Notes under the pieces: generated by a model | Databases searched by the model: none | What the model was told of the DNA's origin: nothing | Seen by the model: the letters and a program-made list of their open reading frames with translations, nothing else | Made by a program: the position numbers and the translations under genes | Assembly (NCBI RefSeq): GCF_000943545.1 | Contig: NZ_JTHP01000007.1 | Coordinates: forward strand, 1-64,000 | Source of the DNA: Paenibacillus terrae | GTDB taxonomy: Bacteria; Bacillota; Bacilli; Paenibacillales; Paenibacillaceae | DNA: 64,000 nt | Direction of reading: 5' to 3' | Shown here: piece by piece, positions 25,832 to 35,376 of the stretch | Layout of the letters: every line of letters starts with the position of its first letter | Position numbering within the stretch: position 1 is the stretch's first letter

Positions 25832-26929
25832 TCATTCCATCATATCCTCTACCCTGTGTTCCAAAAATAAATGATACACCTTGCGTATCACTATTTTAGC
25901 GCACATGTAAAGCGGAATAACCAAAACGATACCCAAAATGCCGAGCAAGTCACCACCGACCAATAACAGTATGACGACAGTCAGCGGATGAATATCCAGT
26001 TGCTTGCCAAACACAACAGGTGACAACCAATTGTCCTGAATTTGCTGGGCAGCGATCACGACGACCAGCGACCAGATCGCCATGGAAGGTGATTCAAGAA
26101 ACCCGATAATGACGACGGGTATGGAAGCCGCCACAGCCCCCACGTAGGGGATAAAATTAAGAAAAACCGAAATGACCGCGAGCAGCAAGGCGTAAGGCAG
26201 ACCGATAATTAGAAAGCCAAGGAACATCATAATACCCAGCGCGACATTTATCAGCACCCGACTCACGATAAAGCTGCTGAGCGCACTGTCGATATCCTCC
26301 ATGACCTCCAGCGCGTCCTTGTGATATTTTTTAGGAAAGAAGTTTAGCATTTTGGGACCAAACTTGCTCCCCTCCTTCAGCATGTAATAGAGCAAAATCG
26401 GAAAGGTAGCCAAGACGATAAAAAAGTAGGATACGAACGATACCAGCTTAACCGAATAATCGGACAGAGCTGAAAAAGCCTCATTCAACGTATCCGACAG
26501 TCGTGACAGCGGATCTTCCCCCGGAGGCAACACTTGTCTCAAGGATTGATTATGCCGCCATTGGCTCAATTGATCAACAAGACTGCTAATGAGCTTCGGC
26601 GCATTTTCAAATAAATTCGTTACCTGATCACGCAATGTAGGCCATACACCCCATGAGAAAATAAACAGCAGCGCGGCAATGACCAGATAAATCAGCAAAA
26701 TGGAGACGGGACGCTTGATTTTTCTTCGTTCCATCAAATCTACCACTGGCCTCAATAAATAGTAGAAAAAAAAGGACAGCATCAACGGTACAACCAGCAA
26801 GCTGACCAGAGATACGATGGGGCTGAATATAAAACTTACTTTGGTGCCCAAGTAAATGATGAGCAAGAGCATGACAATACCTGTAGTCAGGCGAAAAAAA
26901 CGATTATTGGGCAGCATATCATGCAGCAC
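25832..26929 (-). CDS. AI-2E family permease
   Basis: The 365-residue protein has about eight membrane segments and the family pattern of an N-terminal three-helix bundle, a central soluble/amphipathic stretch (about 95-160) and a C-terminal part with LNFIPYVGAVAASIPVVIIG and PVVFGKQLDIHPLTVVILLL. Despite the family name, members export various small molecules or act as Na+/H+ antiporters; the substrate cannot be told. Either the GTG at 26929 or the ATG at 26917 may be the start. It converges on the bactofilin gene. Confidence 0.9.
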   Translation of the reverse strand: MLHDMLPNNRFFRLTTGIVMLLLIIYLGTKVSFIFSPIVSLVSLLVVPLMLSFFFYYLLRPVVDLMERRKIKRPVSILLIYLVIAALLFIFSWGVWPTLRDQVTNLFENAPKLISSLVDQLSQWRHNQSLRQVLPPGEDPLSRLSDTLNEAFSALSDYSVKLVSFVSYFFIVLATFPILLYYMLKEGSKFGPKMLNFFPKKYHKDALEVMEDIDSALSSFIVSRVLINVALGIMMFLGFLIIGLPYALLLAVISVFLNFIPYVGAVAASIPVVIIGFLESPSMAIWSLVVVIAAQQIQDNWLSPVVFGKQLDIHPLTVVILLLVGGDLLGILGIVLVIPLYMCAKIVIRKVYHLFLEHRVEDMME

Positions 26930-27069
26930 CCCCTTCTGATCTGTTTCTCTCTACCTCTTTAAACGCAAAACGACCCTATTGATTGATTCTTGCTGAAAAT
27001 AAGTTGCAATATACCCCGGCACGCAGAATCTGTAGTGGTAATTGTATAGATACAGCTCCAAAACAGCGC

Positions 27070-27117
27070 AAAAAGGACGTGCAAATGGATGGATAGCCAT
27101 TTAACACGTCCTTTTTT
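27070..27117. terminator. Terminator downstream of the ABC exporter pair
   Basis: AAAAGGACGTG and CACGTCCTTTT pair around an internal loop; runs of A and T flank both sides, so it can work in both directions. It ends the leftward ABC transporter operon. Confidence 0.8.
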
Positions 27118-27181
27118 GCTGCTTTCAGAATATTGTAAAATCCTCGTGTTATAAAAATCAGATCGAACCAGAGGATCGGGT

Positions 27182-27964
27182 TTAGGTTGAAACATCCCGT
27201 TTTACAAAAACTACCCAGGCAATTGCGATAAAAACTACATAATAGGTGGCCAGCACGGTGAGCGAGAAGGCCAAACCAGAACTTACCGTGCCCGGCGGCA
27301 TTTCGAGATATTTTTTCAGGTCCATATGCGTAAACAGCACGTATTTGGTCCATTCATAACGATCTGTACTAAACAAACCGATTGAATTATAGATTGTTTT
27401 GGTGAACATCATGAACAAAGACAGGCCAATCGCCAAGGCGCTGGAACGAAAAACAGCGGACAGCATAAAAGCAAAGGCGATGGTCACGAATAGAGCGATA
27501 TAGCTGTACAAGAAGTTCAGTGTTACATAAGAAATCGGATCACTGAACGGCGGAATCGAACCGGCTGGCGTATCTTTGGATAACATCAGCCAAGAGGACA
27601 GCGTAACCATCGCTATTAAAATGAACGTTCCAAGCAAACTGAACAGGATGACCGATATATATTTGGACAAAAGAATTTTACTGCGGGTCCAAGGGCGGAT
27701 AAGCAGCAGCTTGATGGTTCCCCATGTAAATTCACCCGCCACCGAATCAGCCGCTATAATGACCGTAAACGTCGTATTGAGGAAAAATGTAAACATCGCC
27801 GTCAACACGATACCATCCCACACGCTGACCTGATCGGAAACCAGGGCAATCAGCATCGGAATCACAGCCGTGATGACCGCCAGCAGCCCTAGCATAATCC
27901 ACGTCCGTACACGCAAGTAAATTTTAAGATTTTCGTTATGTACCAGCTTGAAGAAGTCAGCCAA
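27182..27964 (-). CDS. ABC-2 type transporter permease
   Basis: The 260-residue protein has six membrane segments. The sequence AADSVAGEFTWGTIKLLLIRPWTRSKILLSKY between segments two and three is typical of the NatB/BcrB/YhaP group of ABC-2 permeases. It overlaps the upstream ATPase gene by eight bases, so the two form one exporter. Related pairs give resistance to peptide antibiotics or export unknown substrates; nothing here identifies the substrate. Confidence 0.9.
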   Translation of the reverse strand: MADFFKLVHNENLKIYLRVRTWIMLGLLAVITAVIPMLIALVSDQVSVWDGIVLTAMFTFFLNTTFTVIIAADSVAGEFTWGTIKLLLIRPWTRSKILLSKYISVILFSLLGTFILIAMVTLSSWLMLSKDTPAGSIPPFSDPISYVTLNFLYSYIALFVTIAFAFMLSAVFRSSALAIGLSLFMMFTKTIYNSIGLFSTDRYEWTKYVLFTHMDLKKYLEMPPGTVSSGLAFSLTVLATYYVVFIAIAWVVFVKRDVST

Positions 27965-28877
27965 TGGACCCGCCTCCCGTCACTTCCAAGAATTGATCTT
28001 CCAACGTACGGGCCACCGGACGAATCGCATATACCTTGACTCCATTTGCAGCCAGAAGGCTGTTCATGTCTGCTATCTGCTCCCGCTCCAGATGCAGCAG
28101 CAGTTGGTTGCCTTCGACGCGCCCTGCTCCGGCAAGCGCATAGGCTTGCTGGGGATCATTCACTTCAAAAGCAATTTCCGCCGTCTGGGCTTCTTCACCT
28201 GTGCTCTTCAGTTGCTTGATGTCAATCAGCCGTCCGCTTTGGATAATGGCGACACGGTCGCACATCAGTTCCATTTCGGACAACAAATGACTCGATACAA
28301 ATACTGTAATTCCCTCGCTCCGGCTCAACTGTCGCAAATAATCCCGCAGTTCGCGGATACCCTGCGGGTCTAATCCGTTGGTCGGCTCGTCCAGCACGAG
28401 CAGCTTCGGCCGATGCAAGATCGCCTGTGCTACCCCGAGTCTCTGCCGCATTCCGAGCGAGTAGGTTTTGACTTTATCGTGAATCCGGTTTCCGAGTCCT
28501 ACCAAACGGATCGCCTCATCTATGCGCTCCTTGGTAACCCCTGGTGACATTCTCGCAAAATGCTGCAAATTTTGATAGCCGGTCAGAAACTTGTACATTT
28601 CCGGGTTCTCAACAATCGCACCGACGTGGGAAACCGCCTTTTCAAAATCGGTTTTGATGCTGTCTCCACAAATATGGATATCGCCCTTGCTGATCGAAAT
28701 CAGGCCAACCATCATACGAATGGTGGTTGTTTTTCCCGCACCGTTCGGTCCGAGGAAACCAAATACCTGCCCCGCTGGAACCTCCAGCGTCAGATCGTCC
28801 ACAATCGCTTTTGAGGAAATGATTTTACTCACACCCTCCATACGTATGACGGGAAGCTGTCCTGTCGCTTTCTGCAT
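27957..28877 (-). CDS. ABC transporter ATP-binding protein (BcrA/NatA-like)
   Basis: The 306-residue protein has Walker A GPNGAGKTTT, signature YSLGMRQRLGVAQA, Walker B LLVLDEPTNGLDP and the switch His in VSSHLLSE, followed by a C-terminal domain of about 80 residues as in BcrA-type ATPases. The start ATG has GGAAGGAG upstream. It forms an operon with the permease that follows and is the energising subunit. The group is often linked to bacitracin-type peptide resistance, which is only a possibility here. Confidence 0.92.
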   Translation of the reverse strand: MQKATGQLPVIRMEGVSKIISSKAIVDDLTLEVPAGQVFGFLGPNGAGKTTTIRMMVGLISISKGDIHICGDSIKTDFEKAVSHVGAIVENPEMYKFLTGYQNLQHFARMSPGVTKERIDEAIRLVGLGNRIHDKVKTYSLGMRQRLGVAQAILHRPKLLVLDEPTNGLDPQGIRELRDYLRQLSRSEGITVFVSSHLLSEMELMCDRVAIIQSGRLIDIKQLKSTGEEAQTAEIAFEVNDPQQAYALAGAGRVEGNQLLLHLEREQIADMNSLLAANGVKVYAIRPVARTLEDQFLEVTGGGSIG

Positions 28878-28986
28878 GCTATGAAACTCCTTCCATCCGG
28901 AGTGAAGCTCTATTCTATTTTGCTGTTCATTTCCGGTTTTGGAAGTATTGTACCATATTTAACCTGTTAGAAACACCGCGTCCTAT

Positions 28987-29478
28987 CTATTCCTTATGCT
29001 TATATATCCAGAGCACCCGCCACTCTTCACCTTCCTGCGTCACATAACAAGGCTGTACGATATCAAAAGTGCCGAACCGAGTCTTGTAATGCTGGGTAAC
29101 CGTAATGCGATACGCCTTTCCCAACTCGTCTCCACTCTGCTCTGTGCGAATATCATATTCAGCCTGCGGCTCGCTCAGCTCGAACGTGAACGTATCTGTC
29201 CCCATATCCTGCATAAACACATGCGCACGCTGCTGTACATACGTGGATTTTTCAAATCTCTTCTTCATTTGTGAATGAAAAAGTTCCCAGGAGTCTCCGA
29301 AATTACCTGCTTGCTCCATCATATAGAACTCATTCAGCGCTTCTAACGCCTGATCGCCCTCACCCGTAGACATCACCCCGCCCAGACCCAGCCACAGTAG
29401 CCATAACAGTCCACATATCAATGCAAAATACAGCAGCTTGCGGACAAACGCGGAAGCCGCCCTTCTTTTGAACAGCAC
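28987..29478 (-). CDS. Hypothetical membrane-anchored protein
   Basis: The 163-residue product has one N-terminal membrane helix (LLYFALICGLLWLLWLGLGG, residues 15-35) and an extracellular domain with alternating strands (YRITVTQHYKTRFGTFDIVQ, EWRVLWIYKHKE at the end). The layout of a helical part with NEFYMMEQAGNFGDSWELF followed by strands resembles NTF2-like/DUF4878-type domains, but I would not name it. The start is a GTG with GGAGGAG nine bases upstream. It is followed by a separate LCP gene after a terminator. Confidence 0.7.
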   Translation of the reverse strand: MLFKRRAASAFVRKLLYFALICGLLWLLWLGLGGVMSTGEGDQALEALNEFYMMEQAGNFGDSWELFHSQMKKRFEKSTYVQQRAHVFMQDMGTDTFTFELSEPQAEYDIRTEQSGDELGKAYRITVTQHYKTRFGTFDIVQPCYVTQEGEEWRVLWIYKHKE

Positions 29479-29559
29479 AAATCGCTCCTCCCCTCAGTTG
29501 CACATTCTACTGGATACTACAGATGTATGTGGGACAAGCCTGGTTTAGAAGAGAATAAC

Positions 29560-29589
29560 GGGTGGGGTGACCTCCTTACAAGCCACCCG
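29560..29589 (-). terminator. Terminator at the end of the EPS module I transcript
   Basis: On the minus strand CGGGTGG and CCACCCG form a stem followed by TTATTCTC. It lies 17 bases after the LCP gene, which suggests that the LCP gene is the last member of the long leftward EPS transcript. Confidence 0.65.
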
Positions 29590-29605
29590 ATTGCATTAGA
29601 CAAGC

Positions 29606-30583
29606 CTAAGGTGATATCGCTGTGGTAAGCAAATGCTTCTCCATCAGTCCACGGATACGCTGGCGTTCCTGATCATCCACGATGTAATAATACACTCCGT
29701 TGATTTTGGTTCCATGGCCCTTCAACTCAACCATATCCGTCTGCCGTAGAGACGGGCCGATCCGGGTCAGGAAGGTCGTCATATCATCAAAGGTAATATC
29801 CGTGCGGATCTGCTCCCCCGCTGCCTGCAATATCGGTTTTACCTTTAGCAGTCCTTCCTTGCTGATCGCCTGTGCGACAATTTGCTTGAGCAGCTCCCGC
29901 TGGCGGGCATTTCTCCCGAGGTCCCCACGCGGATCATCAAAACGCATCCGCGCATAGGACAACGCCTCAGTCCCGTTCAGCTTCAAGCTGCCCTGCGCAA
30001 AATGATGGCCCTCATATTGAAAATCGAGCGGATTGTTAACCGCGACTCCCCCCAAAAGGTCAACCATTTTCGCAAACCCTTCCATGTTCATTTGCACATA
30101 GTAATCCATCGGATGATTCAAGAAATGCTCTACCGTACGGATCGACATGTCCACGCCGCCGAAGGCAAAGGCATGATTGATTTTGTCCTCACGTCCTCTG
30201 CCGATCAGTTCTGTTCGCGTATCGCGCGGGATGTTGAACATCAATACAGTGCCTTCGGCGGGATTAACGGACAGGACGATCATCGTATCCGAGCGCCCCC
30301 GATCATGGGGACGCTGGTCCACCCCCAACACAAGTACGGTGAACGGCTTGAATTGGGATATGGCCGCCGGATTGGGTGTACCCGATTCGTTGCTTGTTAC
30401 TGCCGGGCGTCCCCCTCCGCCTGCTGCAAGGGTAGAAATCACAGCGGGCTGCACGATACTCCGCGGATGGTACATGGCATTTGCCGCCGTTTGAACCGAA
30501 TGATATACATAAGCGGTGTAAGCACCAGCACCTACTATCAATAATGCAGCGGCCCCTAATGTCATTTTCAGCCATCGTTTCAT
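29606..30583 (-). CDS. LytR-CpsA-Psr family glycopolymer ligase
   Basis: The 325-residue protein has a membrane anchor at residues 8-28 and an extracellular LCP domain: VLVLGVDQRPHDRGRSDTMIVLSVN, NIPRDTRTELIGRGREDKINHAF, LNGTEALSYARMRFDDPRGDLGRNARQ. LCP enzymes move undecaprenyl-linked polymers onto peptidoglycan, and the Arg and Asp residues that bind the pyrophosphate are present. It lies 14 bases after the UDP-glucose dehydrogenase gene, so it belongs to the EPS operon and may attach some of the polymer to the wall. Confidence 0.93.
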   Translation of the reverse strand: MKRWLKMTLGAAALLIVGAGAYTAYVYHSVQTAANAMYHPRSIVQPAVISTLAAGGGGRPAVTSNESGTPNPAAISQFKPFTVLVLGVDQRPHDRGRSDTMIVLSVNPAEGTVLMFNIPRDTRTELIGRGREDKINHAFAFGGVDMSIRTVEHFLNHPMDYYVQMNMEGFAKMVDLLGGVAVNNPLDFQYEGHHFAQGSLKLNGTEALSYARMRFDDPRGDLGRNARQRELLKQIVAQAISKEGLLKVKPILQAAGEQIRTDITFDDMTTFLTRIGPSLRQTDMVELKGHGTKINGVYYYIVDDQERQRIRGLMEKHLLTTAISP

Positions 30584-30597
30584 ACAGAGTCTCCCCT

Positions 30598-31938
30598 TTA
30601 CGGGTTCATTACAGACCGTTGACGAACCATATCCATATTGTTCATCTGCGGCCTGCCGACAGAATAGTATGCAAAAGCGGACTGTCTGATCTGCTCCTCA
30701 CTGTACACATTGCGTCCGTCGATCATAATGGGATACTTCATAAGCTCGTTTAGCTCACCCAGCCCCACCTCACCAAATTCCTCCCACTCCGTCAGCAGAC
30801 ACAGCGCGTCGCATCCTTCTGCCGCTTCTCGTGCGCTATCGGCCCATGTCACTTCCGAGCTGTCCAGCAATCTGCGGAAGTTGGCGGTGGCGACCGGGTC
30901 ATATGCACGTATTTGCGCCCCCGCTTCCAGAAGCGACTGCATAATATCCAGCGCTGGAGCATCTCTTACATCATCTGTATTCGGCTTGAACGCCAGCCCC
31001 CATATGCCAATCGTGGCTCCTTCCAGATCACCCAGCGCTTCTTCCAGCTTGCGTAACACATTAAAGCGCTGCCCCTGATTCACTTCCACCACCGATTTCA
31101 GCAGCTTGAATTCATAATCCACATTGCCCGCAATTTGGATCAATGCCTGTGTATCCTTGGGGAAACAAGAGCCGCCATAGCCGATGCCTGCGGACAAAAA
31201 AGAGGAACCGATCCGCTGATCCAGCCCCATGCCGTGTGCCACACGCGTAACGTCTGCGCCCACTTTTTCACAAATATTCGCAATCTCATTAATAAACGAA
31301 ATTTTAGTCGCCAAAAAAGCGTTCGACGCGTACTTGATCATCTCTGCCGAACGGATATCTGTGGTCAATATATTTGTCGTCAGCGGCTCATGCAGCGTAC
31401 ACAGCACAGCGGCGACATGAGGGTCGGATGCCCCGATCACGATGCGGTCCGGCTGGAGCGTATCTGCTACCGCCGAGCCTTCGCGTAAAAATTCAGGAAC
31501 CGAAGCCACACCAAAAGAGTAGCTCGTGCGGCTCGCGATCAGGCTGTGAATACGATCATTGGTTCCGACAGGCACCGTGCTTTTGGTGACAATCACTTTG
31601 TAGCCATTCATGGCGTCTGCCACCTCGCGTGCGGCTCCTTCAATATAGGACAGGTTCGCTTCCCCGCCCGGCAACGAAGGTGTACCCACTGCCAAAATAA
31701 CAATCTCCGCTCCCTCTACCGCAGATGCGGTATCTGTTGTAAAGGTCAGGCGTCCCTGCTCGACATTATCCTGGATCAAGCCTTTTAAGCCCGGCTCATA
31801 AATCGGTACTTTCCCTTCATGAAGCTGACTAATTTTGTCCTCATTCTGGTCGACACAGACGACCGTATTCCCGAGCGCGGCAAAACAGACTCCCGATACC
31901 AGTCCGACATACCCCGCACCAATTACACATAGCTTCAA
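30598..31938 (-). CDS. ugd: UDP-glucose 6-dehydrogenase (copy 1)
   Basis: The 446-residue enzyme oxidises UDP-glucose to UDP-glucuronate with two NAD+. It has the Rossmann opening CVIGAGYVGLVSGVCFA, KSTVPVGTNDRI, FLREGSAVADTLQPDRIVIG and the catalytic Cys in YGGSCFPKDTQALI, then the C-terminal WGLAFKPNTDDVRDAPA. It supplies glucuronic acid for the EPS. A second, similar copy lies at 50476-51804 in module II; the two are alike across most of their length but clearly not identical, so each module seems to carry its own. Confidence 0.95.
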   Translation of the reverse strand: MKLCVIGAGYVGLVSGVCFAALGNTVVCVDQNEDKISQLHEGKVPIYEPGLKGLIQDNVEQGRLTFTTDTASAVEGAEIVILAVGTPSLPGGEANLSYIEGAAREVADAMNGYKVIVTKSTVPVGTNDRIHSLIASRTSYSFGVASVPEFLREGSAVADTLQPDRIVIGASDPHVAAVLCTLHEPLTTNILTTDIRSAEMIKYASNAFLATKISFINEIANICEKVGADVTRVAHGMGLDQRIGSSFLSAGIGYGGSCFPKDTQALIQIAGNVDYEFKLLKSVVEVNQGQRFNVLRKLEEALGDLEGATIGIWGLAFKPNTDDVRDAPALDIMQSLLEAGAQIRAYDPVATANFRRLLDSSEVTWADSAREAAEGCDALCLLTEWEEFGEVGLGELNELMKYPIMIDGRNVYSEEQIRQSAFAYYSVGRPQMNNMDMVRQRSVMNP

Positions 31939-31989
31939 AGTAGCTCCCCCTTTTACATGCTGTCTCGCTACATTACGCTTACACCAGCT

Positions 31990-32799
31990 TCACTTCTCTA
32001 CGCCTCTCCCTGCATGCCGATTATGATGGAGCGTAAGCCGTTTGTTCCGCCGATAGGATTTGAGAAATCGGTATACATACACCGGATTGTTATAGGCGTA
32101 TCTCTTCCATAACCGTTTTGGCTCGCTGATCAGGCGGTACAGCCACTCCAGCCCCAGCCTTTGTATCATTAGCGGCGGTCTGCGAACCTTTCCGGTGATA
32201 TAGTCAAAGGCCGCTCCTACACCAATCATCACGCCACGGATGCGGTCTTTGTTACGATACATCCATATTTCCTGCTTCGGACAGCCCAAGCTGACGAAGA
32301 TGATATGCGCGCCTGACGCATTAATGTCATGAATAATCTGCTCCTCCTCATCCGGCCGAAGCTCCCGAAATGGCGGTGAAAAGCCACCCACGATGCGGAT
32401 TCCTGGGTAGTCCTGCTCCACCCTTTCCTTCAAGCTGTCCAGCGTATCCGGCGTGCTGCCGTAAAAATAGATACTTAATCCTGTCTGCGGCGCGCGTTCG
32501 CACAGCTTGAGCATCAGACTGGGGCCGTCCACCCGGTCCTGACACTCAAATCCGTACAGCTTGAGCGCCCATACCAGCGGCATACCATCCGGGGTACACA
32601 AATCTGCACGCGCAAGTGCTTCATGGAACTCGGATTGATTTCCGGCTGTAACAATGGAATGTGTGTTGCAGATACATACATAGCTGTCCTTGCGCCCGAC
32701 GGCCCACTGCTCCACCGTGTGTACTGTTTCCTGAAACGTAAGCGCCGCAATATCTGCGTCCGCAATCCTTCCGACTCTATACTGGGGCAGTTGCTTCAT
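31990..32799 (-). CDS. WecG/TagA/CpsF-family glycosyltransferase (copy 1)
   Basis: The 269-residue protein shows the GT26 pattern: a Asn-binding stretch CNTHSIVTAGNQSEFHEAL, CTPDGMPLVWALKLYG, YFYGSTPDTL, and FVSLGCPKQEIWMYRNKD, then GVGAAFDYITGKVRR. These enzymes add the second sugar to undecaprenyl-linked intermediates at the membrane. I chose the ATG at 32799, with GAGGAG seven bases before; it overlaps the upstream glycosyltransferase by 23 bases. A second family member lies at 58950-59720. Donor and acceptor are unknown; ManNAc or a hexose donor are possible. Confidence 0.92.
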   Translation of the reverse strand: MKQLPQYRVGRIADADIAALTFQETVHTVEQWAVGRKDSYVCICNTHSIVTAGNQSEFHEALARADLCTPDGMPLVWALKLYGFECQDRVDGPSLMLKLCERAPQTGLSIYFYGSTPDTLDSLKERVEQDYPGIRIVGGFSPPFRELRPDEEEQIIHDINASGAHIIFVSLGCPKQEIWMYRNKDRIRGVMIGVGAAFDYITGKVRRPPLMIQRLGLEWLYRLISEPKRLWKRYAYNNPVYVYRFLKSYRRNKRLTLHHNRHAGRGVEK

Positions 32800-34141
32800 A
32801 AGCACGCTCCTCTATCGCCTCGTTGTATATGGCCATCAGTTGCTCGTAATTCACTTCTTCCGTGTAGCGTGCAGCATATATTTCCGATACCTTCTGTCTC
32901 ATGGCTGGATAGTTTTCATAGGCTGTCGCACGACGGATTACGGCACTTATATGTTCCATATCATCATGTTGAAAATGGAACCCGGTTACTCCATCCTCCA
33001 CCACTTCCTCCAGCGCCCCGATCCGGCTGCACAACACCGGGGTTCCCACGGAATAGGACTCTACGATGGTCATGGGAAAACCTTCATACCAAATGGAAGG
33101 AACCATGACATACATGGCCCGGCTCATGCAATCCAGCACCGTGTCTCCATCCTGCTTGCCGAGAAAACGGATGTCCTCCTGCGGATATGCGGCAGCCAGT
33201 TCAGCCTTTTCCGGGCCATCCCCGATGATGACCAGTCTCAAGTCGCCCCGATCTTCCACCTGTATCCAGGCTTGCAGCAGATTACGCACCCCTTTTTCAG
33301 CAGAGATCCGCCCCACAAACAACAAGTAACGATCATCCGGGTCATACACGGCTTCCACCTCTTTACGTTGGATGAAATTTGGCTTCACCGCGATACGATC
33401 CGGTGGAATGCCACTTTCAGCAAATTTCTCCCGCGCAAACTCGGTTAGCGCAATATATCGACTTACTTTGTGCTGCCATGTGCCGATCAGATCGTTGAAC
33501 TTGATCATCGCCGCCACCGGAATCGTCTGTAGCTGTGAGTCCCGGTAGCACCCGTGGCGGATGGAATGCAGCAAGGTGCCGTGCAGGCATTTTTCACAAA
33601 CCTCATTCCCTCGCATAAAGGTCGCCGCCGGACAAATCAGCCTGTAATTATGCAGCGTCTGGACGACCGGAATCCCTAATCGTTCACAGGCATGATAGAC
33701 GGAAGGCGAAATAACCGGAAAAAAGTTATGCACATGCACCACATCCGGCTTCACCCGCAGAAGCAGCTTTTTGATTCTTTTAAACTCTGGCAGGGACCAT
33801 GCCGCCTCCACTGCCAGCTTTGCCATGTTAATCAGCCCTTTGCTTTGGATGCTGTCGTTATGCACATAATAGTGCTCTGTCTCTATCCCCCTGGAGCGCA
33901 GCATAGCCAATTCCTGCTCAACAACCTTGTCTTCTCCCCCGCTTTGCTGATAAAAGTTGTGGATGACCAGCACCTTGCCCACCGTTTTTTGGTTATATTC
34001 ACGTCGCTGGACAGGGTTGGCAGTATCCACTGGTGATGAGTTTTCAGGCTGAGGTGCCTCTCCCTGAATATGAGGATGGATCAGACTTGAAGCTTGTTCG
34101 CGCACTGGGGACCTCGTCTGTATGCTGATTTGTTTGCTCAC
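32777..34141 (-). CDS. GT4-family glycosyltransferase
   Basis: The frame opens upstream, but the start most likely is the GTG at 34141, with GAGGGACAG before it, overlapping the previous stop in GTGA. The product of about 454 residues begins with an unfolded stretch (Gln/Pro/Ser-rich, residues 1-60). The GT-B core follows, with KVLVIHNFYQQSGGEDKVV, YLLFVGRISAEKGVRNLLQA, and the donor-binding EGFPMTIVESYSVGTPVLCS, the E-x7-E motif of retaining GT4 enzymes. Sugar specificity is unknown. Confidence 0.9.
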   Translation of the reverse strand: MSKQISIQTRSPVREQASSLIHPHIQGEAPQPENSSPVDTANPVQRREYNQKTVGKVLVIHNFYQQSGGEDKVVEQELAMLRSRGIETEHYYVHNDSIQSKGLINMAKLAVEAAWSLPEFKRIKKLLLRVKPDVVHVHNFFPVISPSVYHACERLGIPVVQTLHNYRLICPAATFMRGNEVCEKCLHGTLLHSIRHGCYRDSQLQTIPVAAMIKFNDLIGTWQHKVSRYIALTEFAREKFAESGIPPDRIAVKPNFIQRKEVEAVYDPDDRYLLFVGRISAEKGVRNLLQAWIQVEDRGDLRLVIIGDGPEKAELAAAYPQEDIRFLGKQDGDTVLDCMSRAMYVMVPSIWYEGFPMTIVESYSVGTPVLCSRIGALEEVVEDGVTGFHFQHDDMEHISAVIRRATAYENYPAMRQKVSEIYAARYTEEVNYEQLMAIYNEAIEERAYEATAPV

Positions 34142-35376
34142 GTGGCTGTCCCTCTTTCCTGCCCGGATTGCATAGGATGGTGCATAGGCTGCATCGGTTG
34201 TATCCGTGAGTGGCTTAGCATTTCCTCTGCAATACGATCCCACGACATACGCTCGACTGTAAGAAACGCCTGCTCCGCCATACTTTGTCGCAGCTCAGCA
34301 TTGTCCAACAATTCAGAGACTCGACTCACCCATTCCTCCTCTGAAAAGCTTCTCAGGATCACTCCGCTCACCCCGTCCTCGATCAAGGTAACCGAACCGC
34401 CATTTACCGAAGAGATAATCGGGACGCGAAACAGCATACTTTCCAGCAGCACCATACCGAAAATATCGTAATGAGTCGGGAACAGCATCACATCCGCCGC
34501 TCCATAAATCTGCCACAGATGCCGCTGCTCCACTTTTGGAAAATGCAAAATACTGTCCGTCAGCCCAAGCTCATGGGCATAGGCCCAATAGCGATCCGTA
34601 TCCGCTTTACGTCCATCCCCGACCATTAACAAAAGGCAACTGGGATGCTTTTGAAGTACCTTTTTGAACACGCCTAGCATAAAACGTATATTTCTCCGCT
34701 CCTCCAGCACGCCGACATACAGTAGCACCGGACGATCCCCGAGCCGCCTCAGCTCATCCGCGACCTCAGGATTTTTCTCCCGGCCTTCGCTTTTGTCGTT
34801 GCCGCTGTTGTCATTGTTGTCATTGTTGAACTTTCCCTCCACTTTGCTGCGGTCCAGTCCAACCCCAAGGGTGACGACGTTGTGAAAGCCTTTATCCTCC
34901 AGATAGCGCTTGGCAAGATCAGATTTGACAAAGGTACAGCGTAAAGACTTTGTCACCTTCGGCAGTAGCAGGGTATCGTACAATCTTCGGATCAGCGCAT
35001 ATGTGTTATCGCGGTACGGGCCATGATACAGCACCAGCTTTTCGGGACATTTGCGGGAAAGCAGATAAGTCATGATCTGGTTGTATTCTGTGGAAATGAC
35101 CCAATCATAAGCAGCCAAAAACGAATGATTGAGGACATCCCTGTAGATGCTGTTGCTCAGGAACTTAAACCCGTGGAGCCAGATGATGCGCAATGTGCAG
35201 CCTTCGTGACGGTATACCTGCTCCAGATGGGTTTCCTTGTGGTCGTTGTAGTAGACAATGTCGCAATCGAAGCCTTTCCGAACGAGTGCTTTACCCAAGC
35301 CGACTTCCTGCAAATTGTATGAGGCCCCGTTCACCTTGCTGGCAAAATTGCGAAGATACAATATTTTTTGAATCAT
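34138..35376 (-). CDS. GT4-family glycosyltransferase with Asn/Asp-rich insert
   Basis: The GT-B enzyme of about 412 residues has ILYLRNFASKVNGASYNLQE at the start, VLLYVGVLEERRNIRFMLGV and PTHYDIFGMVLLESMLFRVP in the donor domain. Between the two domains lies an odd low-complexity insert KFNNDNNDNSGNDKSEGREK (about 183-202), probably a flexible loop. The end has repeats of QPM/HPM. A pair of ATGs gives start 35379 or 35376. A gap of about 740 bases with repeats lies upstream. Confidence 0.88.
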   Translation of the reverse strand: MIQKILYLRNFASKVNGASYNLQEVGLGKALVRKGFDCDIVYYNDHKETHLEQVYRHEGCTLRIIWLHGFKFLSNSIYRDVLNHSFLAAYDWVISTEYNQIMTYLLSRKCPEKLVLYHGPYRDNTYALIRRLYDTLLLPKVTKSLRCTFVKSDLAKRYLEDKGFHNVVTLGVGLDRSKVEGKFNNDNNDNSGNDKSEGREKNPEVADELRRLGDRPVLLYVGVLEERRNIRFMLGVFKKVLQKHPSCLLLMVGDGRKADTDRYWAYAHELGLTDSILHFPKVEQRHLWQIYGAADVMLFPTHYDIFGMVLLESMLFRVPIISSVNGGSVTLIEDGVSGVILRSFSEEEWVSRVSELLDNAELRQSMAEQAFLTVERMSWDRIAEEMLSHSRIQPMQPMHHPMQSGQERGTAT

